From Bradyrhizobium sp. JYMT SZCCT0428 (GTDB lineage: Bacteria > Pseudomonadota > Alphaproteobacteria > Rhizobiales > Xanthobacteraceae): a DNA stretch of 64,000 nucleotides. Location: assembly GCF_018131075.1 (NCBI RefSeq), contig NZ_JAFCLS010000009.1:62001-126000 (forward strand). The letters run 5' to 3'. Numbering within the stretch: position 1 is the stretch's first letter; the number at the start of each line of letters is the position of its first letter. The notes beneath the pieces are model-generated. The model had not been told where the DNA came from and did no database searches. It saw nothing but the letters and a program-made list of their open reading frames with translations. The translations under genes were made by a program, and so were the position numbers. Positions 17,408-26,326 of the stretch are shown one piece after another.

Positions 17408-20400
17408 TCAATGAAAATCCCGCGACGGTGGCAGGATGCGGACGTTGCGCGGATGGCGGATCTTTTGCGCCGGTGTCTCGGGGTGGTCGCGGCGGTCGTC
17501 GTTGAGCGGCTCGATCAGCGCAGGGCCCGCCGGCACCGGATGCTTGCGGCTGAGCGCATCGTTGGCGAGACCAATCAGATCGTGCGAGCGGTCGAACAGC
17601 CGTTGCGCCACCAGATGCGTCACGTGTTCCGGACTGCTCTGGATGTAGCCCTCGACCAGGATCAGGCGCGCACCCATCACTTCCTTGCGGTACTTTTCCA
17701 TCACCGCCGGCCACACCACGATGTTGGCGATCCCGGTTTCATCCTCCAGCGTCATGAAGACGACGCCCTTGGCGCTGCCCGGACGCTGCCGCACCAGCAC
17801 CACGCCGGCGCAGCGGACATGACGCCGGTCGTTGCGATGCGCGATATGTTCGCAAGGCACGATGCGCTCCCTTGAAAACTTCGCGCGCAAAAATTCCATC
17901 GGATGGCCCTTCAGCGACAGCCGGATGGTCTGGTAGTCGGCGACCACCTGCTCCGGCAGCGGCATGTCAGGCAGCGGCTTTGCGTTCTCGTCCGGCTGCT
18001 CGCACGCCACCGCTATCTCGAACAGCGGCAGCGGCACGTCGTCCGGCAGCCGGCGCACCGCCCACAGCGCGGCGCGGCGATCGAGCCCGAGCGAACGGAA
18101 CGCATCGGCATCCGCCAGCAGGATCAGCGCGCGTTTTGGAAGTGCGGTGTCGCGGGCGAATTCCTCCAGCGAGGTGAAGGGACGGCGTGTTCGGGCGGCG
18201 ATGATGCGGTCGGCCCAGTCTTCAATTCTCTCTCTCCCGCCATTCCGGGGCACGCGAAGCGTGAACCCGGAATCCATTTTGCTCCGCGAATGCTGCCCGA
18301 TGGATTCCGGGCTCGCGCCAAGAGGCGCGCCTACGATGCGCAATTGCGCATCGGAGAATGACAATTGAGAAGCCTTCAACCCTTCCTCATCCGGATCGGC
18401 CCATTTGAAACCATCGATCTGCCGGAAGCCGAGCCGCACGGCGCAATATTTTCCTTCGCTCTCTTCCAGCGTGTTCTGCGCAAAGCTGTGCGACACGTCG
18501 ATCCCGCGCACCTCGACGCCGTTCTTGCGGGCGTCGCCGACGATCTGCGCCGGCGCATAAAAGCCCATCGGCTGCGAGTTCAAGAGCCCGCAGCAGAATG
18601 CGTCGGGATGGTAATGCTTGAGCCATGACGAGACATAGACGAGCTGCGCAAAACTCGCGGCATGGCTTTCCGGAAAACCGTAAGAGCCAAAACCCTTGAT
18701 CTGGTTGAAGCAATTATTGGCGAACTCGGGATCGTAGCCGCGGCGGATCATGTTGCCGACCATCTTGGCTTCGAACTTGCCGATGGTTCCGAGATTGCGG
18801 AACGTTGCCATGGCGCGGCGCAAACCGTTGGCTTCCTCGGAGCTAAATTCCGCCGCCTCGATCGCGATGCGCATCGCCTGTTCCTGGAACAAGGGGACGC
18901 CAAGCGTCTTGTGCAGGACGTTGCGCAGCTCATCCTTGTTGCCGCCCTTCGGATAGGGGTACTCGATATCCTCAGGCCGCATTTTTCGGCGCTTGAGATA
19001 GGGATGCACCATGTCGCCCTGGATCGGGCCGGGCCGCACGATCGCAACCTCGATGACGAGGTCGTAGAAGGTCCGCGGTTTCAGGCGCGGCAGCATGTTC
19101 ATCTGGGCGCGGCTCTCGACCTGGAACACGCCGAGCGATTCACCCCGCTGCAGCATTTGATAAACTGCGTCGTCGTCCTCCGACTTGATATCGGCCAGCT
19201 CGTATCGCTCACCCTTGTGATCGGCGATCAGATCAAAGCATTTGCGGATGCAGGTCAGCATGCCCAGCGCCAGCACGTCGACCTTCATCATGTGCAGGGC
19301 GTCGACGTCGTCCTTGTCCCATTCGATGAAGGTGCGGTCGTCCATCGCCGCGTTACCGATCGGCACGTAAGTATCGAGCCGGTCCTGCGTCAGCACATAG
19401 CCGCCGACATGCTGCGACAAATGTCGGGGAAATTCGATCAGTTCGGTCGCCAGCGCGACCGCAAGCTCGATCATCGTATTCGCAGGGTCGAGCCCGGCCT
19501 GCCGGACCTGCATCTCGTTGAGGCCCTTGCCCCAGCTGCCCCACACCGTATCGGCCAGTGCCGCGGTGACGTCCTCGGTCAGCCCCAGCGCCTTGCCGAC
19601 GTCGCGGATCGCGCTGCGCGGCCGGTAATGGATGACGGTGGCAATGATCGCGGCGCGGTGGCGGCCATAGCGCCGGTAGACATATTGCATCACCTCTTCG
19701 CGCCGCGAATGCTCGAAGTCGACGTCGATGTCGGGCGGCTCCAGCCGTTCCTTGGAAATGAACCGCTCGAACAGCAGATCGACCTTGGTCGGATCGACCG
19801 AGGTGATGCCGAGCACATAGCAGACCGCCGAGTTCGCCGCCGACCCCCGGCCCTGGCAAAGGATGTTCTGGCTGCGCGCGTAATGGACGATGTCGTGCAC
19901 GGTAAGAAAATAATGCGCGTAGTTGAGCTCGGCGATCAGCGCCAGCTCCTTGCGCAAGGTGGCGCGGAGCGTGTCATTGATCTCGCCGCCAAAATAACGG
20001 TCGACGCCCTGCCATGTCAGGTCTTCCAGATGCTGCTGCGCGGTTTTTCCGGGCGGCACCGGTTCGTCCGGATATTGATATTTGAGCTGGTCGAGCGAGA
20101 AATTGATACGGCCGGCAAAGCGCATGGTTTCCGCAATCGCGTCCGGCAGATCGCGAAACAGCCGCGCCATTTCATGCGGCGGCTTGAGATAGCGTTCGGC
20201 ATTGGCCTCGAGCCGCTTGCCGACGGCCTCGATGGTCGTCTTCTCGCGGATACAGGTCAGCACGTCCTGCAGCGGGCGGCGCGCGGCATCGTGGTACAGT
20301 ACCTCGTTGGTCGCCAGCAGCGGCACCTTTGATGTCAGCGATACCAGATGCAGCCGCGCCAGCCGGCGGCGGTCGTCGCCGCGATACAACAGGCTTGCGG

Positions 20401-20905
20401 CGAGCCACACGCCATCGGCGCGGCCGGCCTTCAGACGATCGAGAACTTTCAAAGCCGCCGGGGAGTCGAAGCGATGCGGCAGCGTCAGCACCAGGAGCTG
20501 GCCCTCGGAAAATTCCAGCAGGTCATCGAGTTTCAGATGACACTCGCCCTTGGCGATCCGTTCGGCATCGCCGCCGCGCTTGCCGCGGGTAAGCAGCTGG
20601 CACAGCCGGCCATAGGCGGCACGGTCGCGCGGATAGACAAAAATATCCGGCGGGCCGTCCATGAAGACGATGCGCGAGCCGATCAGAAGCTTTGGCTTGT
20701 GCAGAACCTCTGAATTGTCGAGTTCCTTCCAGGCGCGCACGACACCGGCCAGCGTGTTGTGATCGGCAATCCCGATCACGGGAATACCAAGCCGGCTCGC
20801 CTCATGCACATAGGCGCGCGGATCGGACCCGCCGCGCAGGAACGAAAAGTTCGTGGTGATGCCGATCTCGGCATAGGCAGGCGCTGGCACACCGGGGCCG
20901 TTCAT
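17408..20905 (-). CDS. dnaE2: Error-prone DNA polymerase DnaE2
   Basis: The protein is a 1165-residue C-family polymerase. An N-terminal PHP domain (NFSFLRGGSDPRAYVHEASR, IADHNTLAG) is followed by the palm, with PPDIDVDFEHSRREEV and GRGSAANSAVCYVLGIT, and a C-terminal OB domain. The ATG at 20905 is preferred because it overlaps the imuB stop as ATGA; a start 24 bases upstream also exists. DnaE2 carries out mutagenic translesion synthesis with ImuA and ImuB. Residues about 848-888 are encoded by an in-frame palindromic repeat and make the protein longer than usual. Confidence 0.92.
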   Translation of the reverse strand: MNGPGVPAPAYAEIGITTNFSFLRGGSDPRAYVHEASRLGIPVIGIADHNTLAGVVRAWKELDNSEVLHKPKLLIGSRIVFMDGPPDIFVYPRDRAAYGRLCQLLTRGKRGGDAERIAKGECHLKLDDLLEFSEGQLLVLTLPHRFDSPAALKVLDRLKAGRADGVWLAASLLYRGDDRRRLARLHLVSLTSKVPLLATNEVLYHDAARRPLQDVLTCIREKTTIEAVGKRLEANAERYLKPPHEMARLFRDLPDAIAETMRFAGRINFSLDQLKYQYPDEPVPPGKTAQQHLEDLTWQGVDRYFGGEINDTLRATLRKELALIAELNYAHYFLTVHDIVHYARSQNILCQGRGSAANSAVCYVLGITSVDPTKVDLLFERFISKERLEPPDIDVDFEHSRREEVMQYVYRRYGRHRAAIIATVIHYRPRSAIRDVGKALGLTEDVTAALADTVWGSWGKGLNEMQVRQAGLDPANTMIELAVALATELIEFPRHLSQHVGGYVLTQDRLDTYVPIGNAAMDDRTFIEWDKDDVDALHMMKVDVLALGMLTCIRKCFDLIADHKGERYELADIKSEDDDAVYQMLQRGESLGVFQVESRAQMNMLPRLKPRTFYDLVIEVAIVRPGPIQGDMVHPYLKRRKMRPEDIEYPYPKGGNKDELRNVLHKTLGVPLFQEQAMRIAIEAAEFSSEEANGLRRAMATFRNLGTIGKFEAKMVGNMIRRGYDPEFANNCFNQIKGFGSYGFPESHAASFAQLVYVSSWLKHYHPDAFCCGLLNSQPMGFYAPAQIVGDARKNGVEVRGIDVSHSFAQNTLEESEGKYCAVRLGFRQIDGFKWADPDEEGLKASQLSFSDAQLRIVGAPLGASPESIGQHSRSKMDSGFTLRVPRNGGRERIEDWADRIIAARTRRPFTSLEEFARDTALPKRALILLADADAFRSLGLDRRAALWAVRRLPDDVPLPLFEIAVACEQPDENAKPLPDMPLPEQVVADYQTIRLSLKGHPMEFLRAKFSRERIVPCEHIAHRNDRRHVRCAGVVLVRQRPGSAKGVVFMTLEDETGIANIVVWPAVMEKYRKEVMGARLILVEGYIQSSPEHVTHLVAQRLFDRSHDLIGLANDALSRKHPVPAGPALIEPLNDDRRDHPETPAQKIRHPRNVRILPPSRDFH
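18240..18362. repeat. Palindromic repeat inserted in frame within dnaE2
   Basis: Starting with cattccggggcacgcgaagc, the element contains the inverted pair cccggaatccat / atggattccggg (18267-18278 and 18299-18310) and ends cggagaatga. This is the CCCGGAATCCAT type usually found between genes in Bradyrhizobium. Here it is translated as part of DnaE2 without breaking the frame, adding about 41 residues between the polymerase core and the IEDWADRI segment. Confidence 0.8.
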
Positions 20906-22695
20906 GCGAATAGCCCGTGCACGAACCATTTCGGCAGCACAGGCTCGCCCTCCGCATCGCTTTTGAGTTCGCCCTCATAAAGCCCATCGCGATAGATCCA
21001 GAAGCGCAATCCCTCCGCGTCCTCGATGCGGAAATAATCCCGCGTCAGCACCTCGCCATTCTGCTTCCACCATTCCATCGCGATGCGTTCGGGGCCTTCC
21101 ACCCGCACCACCGCATGGGTGACGCGGCGCCAGGTGAATTGATGCGGCGGCCCGTCGGGCACGGATGCAAACGGCACGTTGATGGGCTCAGGTCTTTCGA
21201 ACAGCCGCAACGGCCGCAGCGGCGGCTCGCTCGCGATACGATCAGGCCAGGCGGCCTCTGTCGCGGCCGCCAGATGATGCTGCGCCGATACCGCCAGCAC
21301 CGCTCTTTCCGGAATATGGGTGTCCTGCGGCAGGTGCACGACGACACGCTTTCCTCCGATCCGCGCGGCGATGCGGTCGATCAGGGCGGCGAGTTCGTCA
21401 TTGTCATGGACATTGGCGTCGAGATCGCGCTGCTGCTGCACCACGATTTCGGTGCGGCTGGCGGAGAGGCGTATCAGGTCAAAGCCGAAGCCGGGATCGA
21501 GCGGATCGTTCAAGGCGTCCAGCCGCTCGCGAAACAGCCGGTCGATCACCACAGGCTTCGTCACGGGACGGCCGGTATCGACCGTGATCGTGCGCACCGC
21601 GCCGTCGGTACGGAAGAAACTCGCCTCCAGCCGCCGCGCGCCCTTGCCTTGCTTGTCCATCGCTGACACCAGCATGCCTGCGAGCGCCGAAAGATTCATC
21701 GCGATCACCGTGTCGGTGGCAACAGGCTCGGGAAAGCGTTTTTCGACGATGTAATCCGGCAAGGGTTTTCGCGGGCTGATCGGCGCATCGCCCTGCCCCA
21801 GCGCATGTTCGAGCAAAGTCGTGAAGCCGGCGCCAAATCGCGCCGTGATCTCGTGGCGGGCGCGCGCGGCGACGTCGCCGATGGTTTTCAGTCCGGCGCG
21901 GCGCAGGCCGCTGGTGATCGCACTATCGGCGCCGAGCGCGGAGACCGGCAGCGGGCCGACGGCGTCGGCCTCCTCGCCATCGGCAATGATTTTCCCCGAC
22001 GCATGGCGCGTCATCGTACGTGCGCAGACCGAGGTGCCGGCGATATCAGCGCTGACGACAAAACCTCTGCGGGTCAGCGCGCCGCACAGGGTCTGCAGCA
22101 GCGCGCGTTCGCCGCCGAACAGATGGGCGCAGCCGGTGATGTCGAGATACAGCCCGTGCGGGGGATCGAGCGCCACCAGCGGCGTGAAGCGATCGCACCA
22201 GTCGGCGATGTCGCCCAGCGTCTTGGCGTCCGCAACCGGATCGGCATCGAACACCGTCAATTCCGGACAGATGGCGCGGGCATTGGCGAGCGGCAGGCCG
22301 ATCTCAAGGCCGGAGCGCGCCGCGAGATCATCGAGCGCATAGATCTGCAGCGCGTTGTTTTGCTTGGCGACGACGACGGTGGGTGTGTCGGCAGAACTAG
22401 CCGAGGGCTCAGTATCGTTCCCTCCCCCCTTGCGGGGTCGAGACGAGCGAAGCTCGCTCTCTAGGGTTAGGGAGAGGGGTGGCGGCGACGGCGGTGTGTG
22501 TGGCTTACCCCTCTCCCCCGCCCTCCCCCCCAAGGGGGGAGGGAGCGCACCGTTCGTGTCGTGAGATATTTCGCTCGACGCGACTTTACCCAGCGCGACG
22601 CAGCGTTGTGGCAGCTGCCGCTTGATGCGGTCGATGGGCAGGCGTGGCAGCCACAGGCTGAGGATTCGCCGCCGGTTCGCTGAAAAGGCACTCAT
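20902..22695 (-). CDS. imuB: ImuB, Y-family polymerase-like mutasome protein
   Basis: The 597-residue protein starts MSAFSANRRRILSLWLPRLP and has a Y-polymerase-like fold (GLYLDITGCAHLFGGERALL) plus a long C-terminal region. ImuB lacks polymerase activity and bridges DnaE2 to the beta clamp; the expected clamp-binding site lies between the Y-domain and the tail but I did not pin it. The ATG at 22695 is chosen over earlier in-frame starts because the conserved N-terminus begins there. It overlaps imuA by 110 bases and dnaE2 by 4. Residues about 51-92 come from a repeat insertion. Confidence 0.9.
   Translation of the reverse strand: MSAFSANRRRILSLWLPRLPIDRIKRQLPQRCVALGKVASSEISHDTNGALPPPLGGRAGERGKPHTPPSPPPLSLTLESELRSSRPRKGGGNDTEPSASSADTPTVVVAKQNNALQIYALDDLAARSGLEIGLPLANARAICPELTVFDADPVADAKTLGDIADWCDRFTPLVALDPPHGLYLDITGCAHLFGGERALLQTLCGALTRRGFVVSADIAGTSVCARTMTRHASGKIIADGEEADAVGPLPVSALGADSAITSGLRRAGLKTIGDVAARARHEITARFGAGFTTLLEHALGQGDAPISPRKPLPDYIVEKRFPEPVATDTVIAMNLSALAGMLVSAMDKQGKGARRLEASFFRTDGAVRTITVDTGRPVTKPVVIDRLFRERLDALNDPLDPGFGFDLIRLSASRTEIVVQQQRDLDANVHDNDELAALIDRIAARIGGKRVVVHLPQDTHIPERAVLAVSAQHHLAAATEAAWPDRIASEPPLRPLRLFERPEPINVPFASVPDGPPHQFTWRRVTHAVVRVEGPERIAMEWWKQNGEVLTRDYFRIEDAEGLRFWIYRDGLYEGELKSDAEGEPVLPKWFVHGLFA
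22420..22543. repeat. Palindromic repeat inserted in frame within imuB
   Basis: Perfect 12-base terminal inverted arms ccctcccccctt (22420-22431) and aaggggggaggg (22532-22543) enclose further pairing such as gagagggg / cccctctc. The type resembles the intergenic repeat at 1885-2024. It lies inside the imuB reading frame and encodes a Pro/Gly/Arg-rich stretch (PPPLGGRAGERGK, SSRPRKGGGND) unlike the rest of ImuB. Confidence 0.85.
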
Positions 22696-23365
22696 CACAT
22701 TTCCATTCCATGATCCACCGCCCAACCGGGCCATGACGGTTACGAACGAGCTCGGCGTCGAACACCGGCGCGCCCCACGCATGCCAGGGGGCTGAGGGCG
22801 GCGAATGCGCCGCGCGCACGATCCACCTTGTCTCCGCGGTCGAGGGCTGCGGCGTCGCCGCCAGCCGCAACAGCAACGCGGTGACGCCGGAAGCCTGCGC
22901 TGCCAAAGTCAGTTTGCGGCTGGCGACGAGATCGAGCTGGCGCGGCTCGCCCCACACTTCCAGCACCACGGCGCCCAGCGCATCGCAGGCCAGCGCATCG
23001 GCGGCGGTCCGTAGCGCGGCGTCGGCGTCCGCAGCGCGCACGGTGACCAGCAGCCGCGGATCAAGGCCGAGTTCGGCGAGCCCGCTCATCGACAGCGCGC
23101 CGGATTCGATTTCCGAAAAATCCTGCCGCACCCAGACCAGCGGCCGGCGCGACGTCACCCGTCCCGCAAGGCCCGCGATGAATCCTGTCGCCGCCGCACC
23201 CTGATGTCCTTCGGCAAAGACCTCATGCACCGCGGCGCGGGCAAGGCCGCCGCACAGCGTCGCATCGGCCTCGGCATGGCCGAGCGCCACTTTGTGAAGC
23301 GCGTGCGTATCCGCGCCCGCCTCGATGCGCTCGATGCGGCCGCGCAAACTTGCAAGCGTGCTCAT
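22586..23365 (-). CDS. imuA: ImuA, RecA-like mutasome protein
   Basis: The product has 259 residues from the preferred Met (MSTLASLRGRIERIE); an alternative start lies 15 bases upstream at 23380. It has RecA/SulA-like character (VHEVFAEGHQGAAATGFIAG, PLVWVRQDF) and the trailing ImuA region. It is the first gene of the LexA-controlled cassette imuA-imuB-dnaE2. Its 3' end overlaps imuB by 110 bases, implying tight coupling. Confidence 0.9.
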   Translation of the reverse strand: MSTLASLRGRIERIEAGADTHALHKVALGHAEADATLCGGLARAAVHEVFAEGHQGAAATGFIAGLAGRVTSRRPLVWVRQDFSEIESGALSMSGLAELGLDPRLLVTVRAADADAALRTAADALACDALGAVVLEVWGEPRQLDLVASRKLTLAAQASGVTALLLRLAATPQPSTAETRWIVRAAHSPPSAPWHAWGAPVFDAELVRNRHGPVGRWIMEWKCDECLFSEPAANPQPVAATPAHRPHQAAAATTLRRAG

Positions 23366-23447
23366 GCGTGCGCCGGTCATTGCGCCGCTCCCTCAAAGAA
23401 ATCGTGGCCATTGCTGGTTTTGAAATGAACCCGCTGCTGGCTCATTT

Positions 23448-23462
23448 GTTCATGATATGTTC
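23448..23462. promoter_or_regulatory. LexA (SOS) box GTTC-N7-GTTC
   Basis: The sequence gttcatgatatgttc exactly matches the alphaproteobacterial LexA operator, a direct repeat GTTC spaced by 7. It lies in the 176-base divergent gap, about 83 bases from the imuA start and 80 bases from the radical SAM start. One operator could therefore repress both directions. Confidence 0.85.
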
Positions 23463-23541
23463 TAATATAAAGCTAACAGGCCCGGCAGAGTCAATCGGGA
23501 TTACTACCCAGGCGATTCATGAGCGGAATCAAAGGGATTCA

Positions 23542-24792
23542 ATGATGGACGTGCAACGCAAGCTGGAAATCCTGGCCGATGCCGCCAAATACGACGCCTC
23601 CTGCGCCTCCAGCGGCACCGAGAAACGGGATTCCAGCGACGGCAAGGGCCTCGGCTCGACCGCGCCCGGCATGGGCATCTGCCATTCCTACGCGCCGGAC
23701 GGCCGCTGCATTTCGCTGCTCAAAGTCCTGCTCACCAATGCCTGCAATTACGATTGCCTTTATTGCGTCAACCGCACTTCTTCGAACGTGCCGCGGGCGC
23801 GCTTCACCGTCGACGAGGTGGTGAAGCTGACGATCGATTTCTATCGCCGCAATTACATCGAAGGATTGTTTCTCTCCTCCGGCATCATCCGCAGCGCCGA
23901 CTACACCATGGATCAAGTGGTGTCCGTCGCGCGAAAACTGCGCGAGGAGCATCACTTCCGCGGCTACATTCATCTGAAGACCATTCCGGAAGCCGATGAT
24001 GCGCTGATCACCGAGGCCGGCAGATATGCCGACCGGCTCAGCATCAACATCGAAGTGCCCGAGGAAGCGAGCCTTGCCAAACTCGCGCCGGAAAAAGACG
24101 TGCGCGCGATCCGCCGCACCATGGGCCGGTTGCGGCTCAAGCTCGATGAGGCACAGGACAACAATCACAACAACAAGACCGCAACAAAGGCAAAGCCGCC
24201 GCGCTTCGCACCGGCCGGCCAGAGCACGCAGATGATCATCGGCGCGGATGCGGCCGACGACAAAACCATTCTCCATACCAGCGCCAATCTCTATGGCTCC
24301 TACAAACTCAAACGCGTTTATTATTCCGCCTTCAGCCCAATCCCGGACGCCAGCCGCGCGCTACCGCTGGCGGCGCCCCCGCTGGTCAGGGAGCACCGGC
24401 TTTATCAGGCCGACTGGCTGATGCGGTTTTATGGTTTCGATGTCGGCGAGATCGTCGATGAGGCCGCCGGCATGCTGTCGCTCGATATCGATCCGAAACT
24501 CGCCTGGGCATTGCGGCACCGCGACCGCTTTCCGCTCGATGTGAACCGCGCCAGCCGCGAGGACCTGCTGCGCGTGCCCGGCTTCGGCCGCAAGGCCGTC
24601 GACCGCATCATCGCCACGCGCCGCGTGACCTCGATCCGTGCGGCCGATCTCGCCCGGCTGCATATCCCGAGAAACAAGGCGCTGCCGTTCATCGTTCTCA
24701 GTGATCACCGACCGTCGGCGCATCTGCTCGACGGAGCGCGTTTGGCGGAGCGGTTCAAACCGAAGGCAACGCAATTGGGGTTTGGATTCTAG
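23542..24792 (+). CDS. Putative DNA modification/repair radical SAM protein
   Basis: The 416-residue radical SAM enzyme has the cluster motif CNYDCLYC near residue 72, and GLFLSSGI of the SAM fold. A C-terminal helix-hairpin-helix (DLLRVPGFGRKAVDRIIATR) suggests DNA binding. This matches the family annotated as putative DNA modification/repair radical SAM proteins, usually next to a DUF4130 partner, which is the next gene here. The reaction is unknown. The ATG at 23542 (followed by a second Met) has AAGGG upstream; longer in-frame starts would run through the LexA box. SOS control is inferred. Confidence 0.88.
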   Translation: MMDVQRKLEILADAAKYDASCASSGTEKRDSSDGKGLGSTAPGMGICHSYAPDGRCISLLKVLLTNACNYDCLYCVNRTSSNVPRARFTVDEVVKLTIDFYRRNYIEGLFLSSGIIRSADYTMDQVVSVARKLREEHHFRGYIHLKTIPEADDALITEAGRYADRLSINIEVPEEASLAKLAPEKDVRAIRRTMGRLRLKLDEAQDNNHNNKTATKAKPPRFAPAGQSTQMIIGADAADDKTILHTSANLYGSYKLKRVYYSAFSPIPDASRALPLAAPPLVREHRLYQADWLMRFYGFDVGEIVDEAAGMLSLDIDPKLAWALRHRDRFPLDVNRASREDLLRVPGFGRKAVDRIIATRRVTSIRAADLARLHIPRNKALPFIVLSDHRPSAHLLDGARLAERFKPKATQLGFGF

Positions 24793-24793
24793 C

Positions 24794-24877
24794 CGTCATT
24801 GCGAGGAGCGACGCGACGAAGCAATCCATCTATCCCCGCGCGGTGAAATGGATTGCTTCGCTTCGCTCGCAATGACG
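24794..24877. repeat. Palindromic repeat between radical SAM and udgX genes
   Basis: Inverted arms cgtcattgcgaggagcgacg... and ...tcgctcgcaatgacg belong to the same family as 12176-12253. The element fills nearly the whole 97-base gap, and its right edge (aatgacgaggag) runs into the ribosome-binding site of the next gene. Confidence 0.88.
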
Positions 24878-24889
24878 AGGAGAAACATC

Positions 24890-26326
24890 ATGCACTTCAT
24901 CACCCTTGAACACGAAACCGATTTCGACGGCTGGCGGCGCGCTGCACGCACACTGGTGCTGCATGACGTGAATCCGTCTGACGTCACCTGGCGCGTCGCT
25001 GACGACGCACCCGAATTGTTCGAAACCACCGCACCGCCGCCAGAGCCAGCATCCGCCACCTTCAACGTCCCGGCCAAATTCGTCGAGCTGGCGAAAGCCG
25101 CGATCCTGCATCGCAACAGCGAACGCTTTGCCATCCTCTATCGCCTGCTGTGGCGGCTGCGCGGTAACCACGACCTGCTTGTCGTCGCGACCGATCCGGA
25201 TGTGGCACGCGTCAGCGCGATGGCGAAGGCCGTGCATCACGACGAACACAAGATGCACGCCTTCGTCCGCTTCCGCGAAATCGGCCGCGAGCAGAAATCG
25301 CATTTCGTCGCCTGGTTCGAGCCGGAGCACCATATCGTCGAACTGGCAGCGCCGTTCTTCGCCCGCCGCTTTGCCGACATGCCCTGGTCGATCCTGACAC
25401 CTGACGTCTGCGCGCATTGGGATGGCCATGCCGTCTCGATCACGCCCGGCGTCGGCAAGGCCGAGGCGCCGACCGAGGATCGGCTCGAGGAAACCTGGCG
25501 GCGTTACTACGCCAGCATCTTCAATCCCGCCCGGCTGAAGGTGAAGGCCATGCAAACCGAAATGCCGAAGCGGTATTGGAGGAACCTGCCGGAGGCTTCG
25601 TTGATTAAGCCTCTGATCGAAAGCGCCGAACGTACCGCCAGCGCAATGATCGCAGGTGCTGCGAGCGAACCGCATAAATCGCAGAAGCGGCAGGAACCGC
25701 CGATGAAACGCAAACAGGCAGCCGACGATATCGAAACGCTGCGGGAAGAAGCCGCCGATTGCCGCGCCTGCCCGCTCTGGAAGGACGCCACCCAGACCGT
25801 GTTCGGCGAAGGCCCACAGAATGCCCAAATCATGCTGGTCGGCGAACAGCCCGGCGACAAGGAAGATCTCGCGGGCAAGCCGTTCGTCGGACCGGCCGGC
25901 CAGATGCTGGATCGTGCACTGGATGAGGCAGGTATCGACCGCTCGAAGGTCTACGTCACCAATGCCGTGAAGCATTTCAAATTTGTGCCGCGCGGAAAAG
26001 TCCGCCTGCACCAGAAACCGAACACAGCTGAGATCAAGGCTTGCCGGCAATGGTACGAACGCGAACGCGCCGCCATCAAGCCTGCCTTGGTGGTGGCGAT
26101 GGGTGCTACCGCGGCGCAGAGCGTGTTCGGCAAAATCACGCCGATCAACAAAAGCCGCGGACGCCTGATTGATCTCGAGGACGGCACGACGGCTCTTGTC
26201 ACCGTGCACCCGTCCTATTTGCTGCGCCTGCCGGACGCCGACGCCAAGGCGCGGGAATATCAGCGCTTCGTGGCCGATCTCAAAATCGCGGCAGGCTTGC
26301 TGCGAAAATCGGCGCACGCTGCCTGA
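24890..26326 (+). CDS. udgX: DUF4130 - UdgX uracil-DNA glycosylase fusion
   Basis: The 478-residue protein has a DUF4130 (SAM-associated DNA metabolism) domain at about residues 1-250 and a family-4-like uracil-DNA glycosylase at about 275-470. Glycosylase motifs are MLVGEQPGDKEDLAGKPFVG, TNAVKHFKF and VHPSYLLRLP. The UdgX-specific loop appears as KVRLHQKP; the His is the residue that in characterised UdgX becomes covalently bonded to DNA after uracil removal. The start is the ATG after GAGGAG; the frame is open upstream only through the repeat. It probably acts with the radical SAM protein in DNA repair. Confidence 0.9.
   Translation: MHFITLEHETDFDGWRRAARTLVLHDVNPSDVTWRVADDAPELFETTAPPPEPASATFNVPAKFVELAKAAILHRNSERFAILYRLLWRLRGNHDLLVVATDPDVARVSAMAKAVHHDEHKMHAFVRFREIGREQKSHFVAWFEPEHHIVELAAPFFARRFADMPWSILTPDVCAHWDGHAVSITPGVGKAEAPTEDRLEETWRRYYASIFNPARLKVKAMQTEMPKRYWRNLPEASLIKPLIESAERTASAMIAGAASEPHKSQKRQEPPMKRKQAADDIETLREEAADCRACPLWKDATQTVFGEGPQNAQIMLVGEQPGDKEDLAGKPFVGPAGQMLDRALDEAGIDRSKVYVTNAVKHFKFVPRGKVRLHQKPNTAEIKACRQWYERERAAIKPALVVAMGATAAQSVFGKITPINKSRGRLIDLEDGTTALVTVHPSYLLRLPDADAKAREYQRFVADLKIAAGLLRKSAHAA

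Noticed and set aside
18662..20332. Open frame of 556 codons on the plus strand opposite dnaE2
   Set aside because: Antisense of conserved DnaE2 motifs; no ribosome-binding site or family character.
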